From: Ulva prolifera
Lineage: Eukaryota; Chlorophyta; Ulvophyceae; Ulvales; Ulvaceae
NCBI GenBank assembly: GCA_023078555.1
Contig: CM041201.1
Span: 1,805,713-1,869,712 of the forward strand
Direction: 5' to 3'
DNA length: 64,000 bases
Shown here: positions 1 through 9,640 of the stretch, in pieces
Layout of the letters: every line of letters starts with the position of its first letter
How positions within the stretch are numbered: position 1 is the stretch's first letter
Program-made: the position numbers and the translations under genes
Notes under the pieces: generated by a model
The model's database searches: none
What the model saw: the letters and a program-made list of their open reading frames with translations, nothing else
What the model was told of the DNA's origin: nothing

Positions 1-1841
1 TTTTCATGCTCACAGGCGCAAGGATCCGACATATCTGGCGCTCTTTGCACATGTGCGGTGCCGCTGCTGAGGTGTGGAGGGCGGACATCAACGTTGGTCA
101 GCCGCGGGCGACGCCAGTGCGGGTGTGCGAGTGGGTGCCACGCCCACTCGGTCCAGCGGGGAGTACTACCTTTTGGCAGGCCACCTATCGAGCCGGCACT
201 TGTTTTGATAGGCGGTCCACCGGATCAGAGGTGAACCACACGTGATCAATAGTGGAATCGGTGTGCCTCCATGAGTACAGGCCGCCGACGAAATGTCCAC
301 AGTTCTGTGACGTCAGTGAGCATCACTAGAACAGAGGAGGTGGTGATGGGTTACTGGCACCATATAGCCAACTCCGAAGTGTCATGGGTGACCATCGTTA
401 CATATAGGGGTTGTGTCTACCCTGTAACGAGCTGTTCAGGTCCACATGTAACACATCTCCGCCGTGCACCCTGTTTGCACTGTACCGGTACAGTGGTACC
501 ACGGGGACCTCGGAGACATTGTGCATACGTCGCCAACAGTCCAAAAACCGAGCTCAGGGCGGGTATTTGATACCGGGAAACGACAAACAGTCACAATGCG
601 ATGGTGATTCTGTGGCGGGATTGCCGCCATTTGCACGGGCATGGATGCGCGCCCTCCTGACAGTGCATGTGCTGTAGCCCATTGATCTGCCTCCACGGAG
701 CACCGATCGCAACTTTCGCGGCTCAATAGCGCCAGGTCGGCCCACTAGATTGCAGTGTCATCGATAAGCAGGGTGCAAGGAGAGTCGTCTCCGCGGTTAT
801 CCCCGTTTCAGACGTGCGCAGGTGTGTGTGTCGTTAGAATGCAGATCTAGACCTCGTCGCCAGGCGAAAACCCGGGCTTACGGCGGGAATTTGATAACGT
901 GAAACGATGGACAGTTACAATACGGTGGTCATGACGTGGCGGGATTGCCGCCGTTTGCACGGTCATGGGTGCGCGCCCACCTGAGGTCAGCGCATGTTTT
1001 GGTATTCATTGGTCTGCTGTGCCTCCAGGAATGCGTACCTGTAACAGCGACCGCTGCTCGTCGCAGCCTCCATGCACGACACGATCTCGTGCCTATTGCA
1101 TGCTTTGAGTCTCCTTCGTAGCCTCCGTGTTGCTGCCTGTCGTGGTCGTCGGATCTGCGACGGTGTTGCCTGGTTCGATCAGCTCGACACACCGATCGCA
1201 GCTTTCGCGGCTCAATCGCGCCAAGTCAGCCCGGTAGAATGCAGTGTCATCAATAAGCATGATACCAGGATGGTCGTCTCTGCCGTTGTTTCGTTTCTGA
1301 CGTGCACAGGTGCGTGTCGTTGGAATGGAGACCTCGTCGCCAGTCCAACAACCGGACTCAGGGCGGGAATTTGTGAACGCGAAACGGTAGACAATTACGA
1401 TGCGATGGTGAATTTGTGGCGGGATTCCCGCCATGTGCACGGTCGTCGGTGCGCGCCCAGCTGACATGAGTGCAAGTACTGAAGTAGCTCACAAAAGAGT
1501 GAACGAGGTCTCTAGAGAAGTACTGAAGTGTTGCAAAAGAGTGAACGGGAGAAAACAAACGCTGACACCGAATCTCTTCCGAATCAACACCAACATATCA
1601 GGACAAAAAGTACTGACGTTGGCTCAGTTAGAGCCTCAACAGAGCTAGCTTCACTACACACAAACCTGCAGTCCACGTGTCAACAAAACAAACAGCAGTG
1701 CGTGTCCCAGCACGGCCAGACCCATCGCCACTGTCCCAATATGTCCCGTACTGTTGAAGAAACTGTGCATTTGTGTGAGTGTGCTTGCCCGAGCGGTACC
1801 GGCCCCGCTGTCACACCACCAGCCACAACACTCTAGTGGTG
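1..1841. repeat. Diverged copy of the ~1.9-kb repeat module R1
   Basis: The stretch aligns by eye, with many substitutions, to 4,410-6,383 and 20,757-23,060: the opening words (cacaggcgcaaggatcc, tctggcgctctttgcacatg) recur in the same order. Inside it a sub-module of about 110 bp occurs three times (near 535-640, 855-975 and 1,340-1,450), each with a GGCGGGAATTTG word followed about 60 bp later by a GGCGGGAT-T/G-CCCGCC palindrome. Short open frames here show no recognisable domain and I read them as non-coding. Positions 927-1,841 also occur inverted at 42,409-43,323. Confidence 0.75.
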
Positions 1842-2152
1842 GGACTTTTGGCCCCGGGCTTCCACAGCCCCCGCATCCACAGCCCCATTGCCACACCACC
1901 AGCCACAGACCACCGGCACTGGTGGGGGTCGCACGTGCCGCTCGCGGCGGCGCCTCGCCGCGGGGCTGCGCCCCGCCGCTCCCCGCCCGTCGCTCGCCGA
2001 CGGCGGCCTCCCGGTGGTCCTCCCCGGACTCTGGTGGGGGTCGCACGTGCCGCTCGCGCCGGCGCCTCGCCGCGGGGCTGCGCCCCGCCGCTCCCCGCCC
2101 GCCGCGAAACCTGCGGGCGGCACAGCGGCAAAAGCGGCGTGTGAGCATCTCT
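1842..2152. repeat. GC-rich palindromic repeat block
   Basis: After a short link of CCACAGCCCC words, this block holds GC-rich inverted words such as GCGGGGCTGCGCCCCGC and ends in the motif GAAACCTGCGGGCGGCACAG...GCAAAAGCG. The same ending closes similar blocks near 7,307, 23,517, 45,648, 45,967 and 46,401, so it is probably one edge of a defined repeat. Long proline/arginine/alanine frames across it are composition artefacts. It abuts the segmental duplication that starts at 2,153. Confidence 0.7.
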
Positions 2153-2600
2153 CCCCTCCAACGCCGCCCGTGACCGTGCACCTCCGGCGGTCGTCGCCGG
2201 CGGAAGGCTGACCTTGGCAACGTACTGGTCGCGCCACCCGTTGCGCTGGACGGCGCCGCGCCGCCCGCGGGCCACATCCTGGAACTCCTCACGCCGCCAC
2301 AGCCGCCGGACACTCGGATGGTGGCCACGCCTGCCTTGCACACAATGCGCCATCGCCCTGCAAACCGACGCGGCTCGCGCGCTGCAACATGCCACCGGGG
2401 CGGGGGATGGGCACAGGAGCAAAGACGTACCTCTTGACCCGGGGCATCGCGTGCCAGCGCACACTCCACTGCACATCGTCGGCGTACGACGCCAACACCT
2501 CCACCGTCAACCCCGCAACCTCTGCCGGTGCCGGCTCGGTCGGGAACCTGCGCAGGAATGGCTGGTTCACATTGCATGCTCAAGAATGGCTGGTTCACAT
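2153..2600 (-). pseudogene. Fragment of the 5' part of the acidic-protein gene
   Basis: Read on the minus strand this is an identical copy of 12,098-12,545, the upstream part of the unknown gene whose body lies at 8,970-12,097. Here the gene body is missing: at 2,153 the coding-like sequence runs straight into a GC-rich palindrome block. The frame stays open into that block only because of base composition. I call it a truncated duplicate; whether 12,098-12,545 is itself exon or 5' region of the gene is uncertain. Confidence 0.5.
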
Positions 2601-2725
2601 TGCATGCGCAGAGACGGTTGGATCACAGTGCATGCTCAGGAATGACTGTCTCACAGTGAATGCGCAGGAACAGTTGGTTCACATGTGCTGCAGCATATGC
2701 TCAGGCATGCCTGGCTCACAGCAGC
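2551..2725. repeat. 28-bp minisatellite
   Basis: The word GGTTCAC/GGATCAC/GTCTCAC recurs at 2,564, 2,592, 2,620, 2,648 and 2,676, an exact 28-bp period, with a sixth degenerate unit at 2,713. Units have the form ggaatggctggttcacattgc plus an ATGC-rich tail. The identical array lies at 12,496-12,670 in the second copy of the segmental duplication. Confidence 0.85.
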
Positions 2726-4306
2726 TAGGTCGTGCACACCTCGGCGGAGGTGCAGGCCGCCCTCGGCGCTCTCGCTCGCGCCGTTTCCCCGCCCGTCGCG
2801 TACTGCTGCTGCGTCGCGTCCCACTGCGACCATGGCGCACCAGGCTACCCGTGACCGCCTCCATCCGGGCCACCCACCGGGCCACGGCGGCCTCGCTGCC
2901 TCCAGCGTCAAGCGCCGTGCTGAATTCGCACTGCCCGAGCGCCGGGCTGGACTCTGCTACCCCGCCGTCATCCCCACTTGTCCGGTCCAGGTTGCAGTGT
3001 TCCCCCTGTAGGCACACCGCAGAGTGAACACATGCACAGCTACACTGGTGCGACTGAGGGCAACGTGGATCCGCCACGACCTTCAGCGTGCCGACAGTAC
3101 TAGCAGGAGGCAGTGGACATCTGGTGGTATATCGCACTGGTCGTACATTGCCCAAGTCGACTGACGACTCAAAGCACTAGTCGTGCACCAGTGCAGTACA
3201 CGACGCAGCGCGCAGGCACGGGCCCACCACTGTATGCATGCACATATGCATGCAGCCTTATCCTCTCTGTCAACCTGCGTACCTCTCCAGAAATGAGGCC
3301 GACCTCCGCCATCTATTGCCCCAATCCACCGGCGTCGCTACCCAGATGTACACAGCCTTGTTGACGACGAAGATGTTCGCAAGCAGGCGCGTCGTTCGCC
3401 GTGCCGATGACCTTGTGTAAGCTTGCAGCCTGCACCTAAGGCGTCCCCCACGGCCCCGCGCGACAGAATCCCCAGCCGGGACACACAGAGTAGCTATGAG
3501 AGATCACCGTAATGATGCGATTCTACGTGAGTGGAATGCGCCGTGGGGTCGTTGCCCACGCCGTGCCCTGTCGCAGTACCACTTCAAGGAACCAGAAATT
3601 AATCGTTAACGGTCAACGTGACGATCGCACACACGCACTCTACGCCTCTAGGCACCCGTGGGGCTCGTCCACATGATAAGTCGCACAGACACGATCCACG
3701 TGTGGGGGCTCTGCTGCTCCTTCGCCCTGCGGTGGTCACCTCTGCGGTCACGTACGTTATAGACATGAGCCCGTATCCATGCGACCCCTGCGCCACCAAT
3801 CCAGTAACAGTCTCCCGCGTGTACAGCACCTTGGTACCCGGATACAGGCCTTCAGCACTACACCCGCACATACCTCCGCTGTCTCCACTTTCCAGCATCG
3901 TGATAGCAGCCTTTCTACCGTGACAGCAGAAACAAGTACGTCGCGCGTGCCGCTCCAGCGATATAACCTCCCGTTTCGTTTGCCAGACTCGTGTTCACGA
4001 CGCCAAGATTACAGAATTTCAAAGATGGCGGGATTGAGCTCTGGAGCAGGTCCTTTTCATGAGGTGCGTCGACATCTACACCCGTGAGCACGATGCGTAC
4101 GTCAGCTTCCGTCAGGTGGCACCCGTGCGTGCGAGAAATTCTTGCTGTGAGAGTGCAGGGGCTGCAGCACTGCATGCGACTGGCAGGTGAGAAGGGCCAC
4201 AGCCGCAGAGCCTGGGCACCTGGCGGCATGTTACAGCACCCCAAGGACCGTGGTGATGACGTTCAGACGCGAAGCATCGCCCTCTGGGTTCCACAACCGC
4301 CTCTGA

Positions 4307-4311
4307 CGGCC
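4307..4311. other. Empty target site of the Ty3 chromovirus
   Basis: In this copy the word CGGCC occurs once, between ctctga and tcagcatcc. In the duplicate copy the same flanks are separated by the Ty3 element and CGGCC occurs on both sides (14,252-14,256 and 20,653-20,657). This confirms the 5-bp target duplication and the exact element ends. Confidence 0.95.
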
Positions 4312-4411
4312 TCAGCATCCCAAGCCGGTGGGATGTACCCAGAACTCTGGATCCGCGTCGGGTTGACGGTTGGGGGGGCTCGGGTGTACTACGGGCTCGC
4401 CATTCACGTTT

Positions 4412-6383
4412 TCATGCTGACAGGCGCAAGGATCCGGCATGTCTGGCGCTCTTTGCACATGTGTGGTGCTGCTGCTGAGGTGTGGAGGGTGGACATTACC
4501 GTTGGTCAGCTGCGGCCGACGCCAGTGCGTGTGTGTGAGTGGGTGCCACGCCCACTCGGGCCTGCAGGGGGTGTTACCTTATGGCAGGCCACATATCGAG
4601 CCGGCTTCTGTTTTGATAGTTTAGTCCACCGTATCAGAGGAGAACCACACTGAAACTGTTGATGAGTTCCCGGCACCATATATCCAACTCTGAAGTGTCA
4701 TGAGTGACCATCGTTACATAGCCAGATTGTGTCTACCCTGTAACGAGCTGTTCAGATCCACCTGTACCACATCTCCCGCCACGCATCCTGCTGTACCATC
4801 GGGACCTGTGCCCGCTGTACCATCGGGACCTCGTGGACACTGCACAAACGTCGCCAACAGTCCAAAAACCGGGCTCAGGGCGGGAATTTGTTCACGTGAC
4901 ACGATAGACAGTTACAATGCGATGGTGATTCTGTGGCGGGATTCCCGCCATTTGCACGGACATTGGTTCACGCCCACCTGAGATCAAGTGCATGAGTCAG
5001 TACGAATGCGTTGCTGTAACAACGCCCACTGCTCATCGCAGCCTCCGTTCCCGACGCGATGTCGTGCCTGTTGCACGCTTCAAGCGTCGTTCCTAGCCTC
5101 CGTGTTGCTGCCTTTCGTGGTCGTCGGATTTGCGACGTTGTTGCCCGCGGCTCTATCACCTCGGAGCACCGATCGCAGCTTCCGCGGCTCCGTCGCGCCA
5201 GGTCAGCCGGATACATTGCAGTGTCAACAATATACATGATGCAAGGGTGGCCGTCCCTGGCGTTGTCTCCGTTTCACCCGTGCACGGATGTGTGACGTTT
5301 GAGACGCCGTGGAGACCTCGTAGACACTGCACAAACGTCGCCAACACCCCAAAACCCGGGCTCGGGGCGGGAATTTGTTCACGTGGAACGATAGACAGTT
5401 ACAATACGATCGTCATTCTGTGGCGGGATTCCCGCCATGTGCACGGTCATTCGTTCGCGCCCGCCTGACATCGAGCGCATGTCTCGGAGTTCATTGACCT
5501 GCTCTGGAGGACGCGATCCTGCCGGACCGAGTTGTGAGTGCGGTTGTAGTGTTCGTGTGTGTGTGAGTGTATGTTGCTGTTGATTCGGATGAGATTCGGT
5601 TTCAGTGTTTGTTTTCTCCCGTTCACTCTTTTGTAACTCATTGATCTGCTCTAGACTAGGCAGATCTGCCTCCAGGAATGCGTAGCTGTAACAACGACCG
5701 CTGCTCATCGCAGCCTCCATGCACGACGCGATATCGTGCCTATTACATGCTTTGAGCCTCCTTCCTAGCCTGCGTTTTGCCGCCTGTCGTGGTCGCCGGA
5801 TCTGCGACGGTGTTGCCTGGTTGGATCAGCTCGAAACACCGCAGATCGCAGCTTCCGCGGCTCCATCGCGCCAGGTCAGCCCGATAGATTGCAGTGCCAT
5901 CAATAAGCATGATGCGTGGATGGTCGTCCCTGCCGTTGTTTCGTTTCAGACGTGCACAGGTGTGTGTCGTTAGAATGGAGACCTCGTCGCCAGACCAACA
6001 ACCGGACTCAGGGCGGGAATTCGTCAACGTGAATCGGTGGACAATTACGTTACGATGGTTTGTTTGTGGCGGGATTTCCGCCATCTGCGCGGTCGTCGGT
6101 GCGCGCCCAGCTGTCATGAGTGCAAGTGCTGAAGTGGATTACAAAAGAGTGAACGAGATCTCTAGAGAAGTTCTGATGTATTACAAAAGAGTGAACGGGA
6201 GACAACAAACGCTGAAACCGACTCTCTTCCGAATCAACATCAACATATTAGGCCAAGAAGTACTGACGTTAGCACCGTTAGAGCCTCAACAGAGCTAGCA
6301 CTACACACAAACCTGACCCATCGCCACTGTCCCAATCTGACCCGTACTGTCGAAGAAAATGTGCATTTGTGTGAGTGTGCTTG
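4412..6383. repeat. Repeat module R1, copy within segmental duplication 1
   Basis: This is the best-preserved form of R1, matched at 20,758-23,060. It holds three sub-modules (near 4,850-4,975, 5,335-5,460 and 5,990-6,110), each with the order CGGGCTC-GGGCGGGAATT, a CACGTG or AACGTG word, AGACAGTTACAAT or a close variant, then the 15-bp palindrome GGCGGGATTCCCGCC or a variant, then TGCACGG or TGCGCGG. No protein domain is recognisable in any frame. Function unknown; a repeat-borne regulatory or replication sequence is possible. Confidence 0.7.
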
Positions 6384-6822
6384 ACGCCTCCGTGGCGCCG
6401 TTCCGAGCGCCGCACCTGCCACCCACCTGGTGGTGTGCTGCACAGGGGGCCAAAACCGACCTGCCCCGATGTGAGAAATGATGCAGCCACCGTATTACAC
6501 ATGCCGAACGCTGCAATCAGCACTCAACAGACCCGCGATCGGCCAACCGAGGCCTCCGTGGCGCCGTTCCGAGCGCCGCACCTGCCACCCACCCTGTGGT
6601 GTACTGCACAGGGGGCCAAAACCGACCTGTCCCGATGTGAGAAACGATGCAGCCACCGCAACATACATGCCAGGCACTGCAATCCGCACTCAAGAGACCC
6701 GCGATCGGCCAACCGAGGCCTCCGTGGCGCCGTGCCGAGCGCCGCACCTGCCACCCACCTGGTGGAGTACTGCACAGGGGGCCAAAACCGACCTGCCCCG
6801 ATGTGTGAAACATTGCAGCCCC
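6384..6822 (+). repeat. 166-bp satellite, three units
   Basis: The word GCCTCCGTGGCGCC recurs at 6,386, 6,552 and 6,718, an exact 166-bp period. Each unit carries GCACCTGCCACCCACC, CTGCACAGGGGGCCAAAACC and GACCCGCGATCGGCC. The array directly abuts the end of segmental duplication 1. The same satellite has about five units at 25,724-26,600 and lone monomers at 8,283-8,406 and, inverted, 40,740-40,863. Confidence 0.9.
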
Positions 6823-6961
6823 GGCAGACCTGCATCCGCAGCCCCACTGCCCCCGCATCCACTGCCCCACTGTCACACCGGCCACAACAGCCCGGCCCCG
6901 GGCTTCCACAGCCCCCACATCCACAGCCCCATTGCCACACCACCAGCCACAGACCACCGGC

Positions 6962-7336
6962 ACTGGTGGGGGTCGCACGTGCCGCTCGCGGCGGCGCCTC
7001 GCCGCGGGGCTGCGCCCCGCCGCTCCCCGCCCGTCGCTCGCCGACGGCGGCCTCCCGGTGGTCCTCCCCGGACTCTGGTGGGGGTCGCACGTGCCGCTCG
7101 CGCCGGCGCCTCGCCGCGGGGCTGCGCCCCGCCGCTCCCCGCCCGCCGCTCGCCGGCGGCGGCCTCCGGCCGCCCGGCGGGGCTCCGCCCCGCGCCCCGT
7201 CGGGCCCGCGGCCCGAACCCGCCACAACGGGGCTCCGCCCCGCGCCCCGGCGGGCCCGCGGCCCGCGCCCGCCCCCCCGGGGCTCCGCCCCGCGCCCGCC
7301 GCCGGGAAACCTGCGGGCGGCACAGCGGCAAAAGCG
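6962..7336. repeat. GC-rich palindromic repeat block
   Basis: The block holds several GGGGCTCCGCCCC palindromes separated by CGGGCCCGCGGCCCG words, and ends with the shared motif GGGAAACCTGCGGGCGG...GGCAAAAGCG. The inverted equivalent is 41,810-42,184; shorter relatives are at 1,920-2,130 and 23,337-23,551. Long Pro/Arg/Ala/Gly frames on both strands are composition artefacts. Confidence 0.75.
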
Positions 7337-7453
7337 CGATCCGGCCGCGGGTGTACAATGTGTGCAACTTCGCCGCAGGCCAGTAGGGCGTACGCGTGGG
7401 AGTGGACGGACAACGCCGTGGTTCGGATACGCACAAGCCCAGCATTGAAGCCA

Positions 7454-7545
7454 CGCTGACACAGTATAAATCAGACACAGTATAATTATAAGCCGTAATA
7501 TAATATTTTAAGCCATATAAGACACAGTATAGTTAAGTTTAAAAC
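7454..7545. promoter_or_regulatory. AT-rich block with triplicated GACACAGTATA
   Basis: In surroundings of about 60% GC, this block is strongly AT-rich (ATTATAAG, TAATATAATATTTTAAG). It carries the 11-mer GACACAGTATA three times at 7,458, 7,474 and 7,521, the first reading on into TATAAAT. Exact copies are at 24,888-24,979 and, inverted, 41,601-41,692. A TATA-type promoter, a replication origin and a transposon control region are all compatible. I see no gene immediately downstream on the plus strand, so direction and role are open. Confidence 0.35.
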
Positions 7546-8960
7546 AGGAGATCGGTTCCAGTGCAGCCGCGGACACACATGATTCCATCTGCTTCGCGCC
7601 ACACCCGTCGCGCACTCAATGAAATCTGCACCTGACGTTTGATTCCCCTACTTATAATGCACGACGTGCCCTCACCAGGCCGCGCCAATACAGGTGGGCA
7701 TCCCATACACATGCAACACCACTACAGGGAAGCAGCCCTGCGTTAGCAGTGCAGAGCGACTAGTGTGTAGCACAACGGCTGCGCTGACAACATGTCGTGT
7801 AATGCACCAACAAACAGATAACTCTGTGATGCTGACAACAGAAACCCTTGTGGAATGCACAGCAACATAGCTGCAGCGTGGACTTGGCCTGAATGACAGC
7901 CACCGGATCAGGAAACCTGCCGGTTATGCAGAGGCAAGATAGACTCACGTATGGAGCAACATGTGCTATGATAATCTTGCATAGTGTACATCGAACCTGA
8001 CAGAGCAGCAAACAGACAAACGAACAAACCGTAACATGCAACCATGCGCTTTGGACACTCACTTGGATGCGCAGCGCATGGAAGGTAGGAACATGCATGA
8101 TACCTAAAACAATGCAATCACTGGATCCGGCATGCCGCATCGTGCAAGCAGAAGATGACAGAACACCTAACGGACAACCTAACAATACGGGGCGGTGTGG
8201 AATTCGCAGAATAGCAACACCCTTCTCAAGGAGCGTTGCACATAGGGCTCAAACCAACCGTGATGAAAAACTTGTCAACGCTGTATTGGCGGCACTCAAC
8301 AGACCCGCGATCGGCCAACCGAGGCCTCCGTGGCGCCGTTCCGAGCGCCGCACCTGCCACCCACCTGGTGGTGTGCTGCACAGGGGGCCAAAACCGACCT
8401 GCCCCCGAAGATGGGACGCTGCTACGCGGGCCTGCATTGCGATTTATCATGAATTTCCTGTGCAAAGGACTAGCACGGATGAAGGTGACAGCCGCGAATG
8501 CCGCGGAAACTAGAATGTGTGACTCTACGCATGCTCCCCACTCTGCGCATGCTCCCCAACTATAGCACCGACAGGGTTGCATCCCTACGCAACAAAGTGA
8601 AAAACGTTCATATTGAACACGCATACGAAACATATGTGTCAACTTCGGTGCAAAATAAAAAACGTTGTGTAGGTAAAATGCCTATGGTGGCATGTGTTGA
8701 ATTGTTGTTCACAAGGCATGGTGTTACTGGCCTCGCTACGCTTTGTGGCAACCGGTACAACAGGTTTCCGGTATGCATGGAATCCTAGCCATACGCATCG
8801 CTACGGGTGCAGTGCGGTGCGGATTTGCCTAGAGGGAACCTAAAAACGTCAAGTCCCCACGTCCCAACGTATCATACGTTGCTTTCCTACGTGAGAATAG
8901 AAAATGCTGTACTCAACGTATTTTTTCGAAAGAAACGCGAAAGAATGCAAATCTGAGCAC
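7546..8960. other. No gene seen; satellite monomer at 8,283-8,406
   Basis: Frames on both strands are short and lack domains, and composition is unlike the neighbouring coding DNA. One 166-bp satellite monomer, cut short at both ends, lies at 8,283-8,406, and AT-richer words rich in AACGTA/TACGTT (8,660-8,940) precede the 3' end of the minus-strand gene. Positions 7,347-8,406 recur in direct orientation at 24,781-25,840. Confidence 0.5.
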
Positions 8961-8969
8961 CGATGGGCA

Positions 8970-9640
8970 TCAGGACCACACCTTAAAATCAGCCGGGTTG
9001 CTGCGAAAGATCATTTCCTTGTTTTCCCAGTACGCGTCCACCACCGTGGCGAGGGTGTACTTGTACCGTGCAAGCGTGTTGAAGCTCCCGATGTGCCCGG
9101 CCCATGTGAGAAGGGTCAGAGTTTGGCAGAAGATCCGCCCAGGGCACTTCCAAAAGGAGGCAATGATGCTGCCCATGGGGACCTGCCCCTCAACATTCGC
9201 ACACCCCTGAATGTCTTGCAACAGGGCTGCGGGGGTGACACGGGTGACATCACCCTCAGTATCAAATACAGGATCGTCTTGTCCTGAAATCAAGGCTGCA
9301 AGGTATGCTCGCGCGAATACGAGCACGACCCTAGCAGTTGCCTCCTGGTTGTCCAAGACCTTGCAGGGAATGCACTTGAACCACTCTGCATCGGTGTCAG
9401 TGAACAACACCTTGGAGTGGTCATCCCACCCTGCAGCTAGGCCAAGAACCTGCATCTCGCGCCGAGGCATGACGACGTCGGCGTGTGCCACAGCCGCTGC
9501 GTCCATGCTGCTGCACTTTATCCTGCATGTCAGAAGAGGCTCATAATGCTGGGCGACGACGGAGTTCTGGGTGTGAAATATACCAGAGCGAGCCTGAACT
9601 AAGCCAAGAGAATCAAGCAGAGCAACGCGAACCTGACATT
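8970..9640 (-). CDS. Unknown gene, C-terminal exon (arm A copy)
   Basis: I do not recognise this protein. The frame, about 220 codons, ends in a stop at 8,970 and has normal composition with no low complexity: motifs include WDDHSKVLFTDTDAEWFKC, ARVVLVFARAYLAAL and LTWAGHIGSFNTLARYKY. It overlaps the end of the upstream acidic frame in another reading frame around 9,599-9,674, so the two are joined either by a short intron or by a frameshift; I could not fix the junction. An identical copy lies at 39,506-40,176 on the opposite strand. No helicase, nuclease or polymerase motif is visible. Confidence 0.6.

Larger units (their letters stand above)
2153..6383 (+). repeat. Segmental duplication copy 1 (uninterrupted)
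   Basis: This 4,231-bp block matches 12,098-14,256 at a constant offset of 9,945, then 20,653-22,008 at offset 16,346 and 22,344-23,060 at offset 16,677. The offset steps equal the Ty3 element plus its 5-bp target duplication (6,401 bp) and a 331-bp gain. The predicted peptides are identical in both copies apart from rare single-base changes, for example at 5,207 against 21,553. This copy is therefore the pre-insertion state. It joins GC-rich repeat on the left and 166-bp satellite on the right. Confidence 0.9.

Noticed and set aside
1..1841. Small proteins in repeat module R1
   Set aside because: Frames are not conserved between diverged copies, while the palindromic DNA words are.
6375..7462. 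Several 300-codon Pro/Ala/Arg/Gly-rich frames on both strands (also 41,684-42,596 and 45,328-46,518)
   Set aside because: They overlap one another in up to five frames, follow GC-rich palindromes and lack any domain; composition alone keeps stops out.
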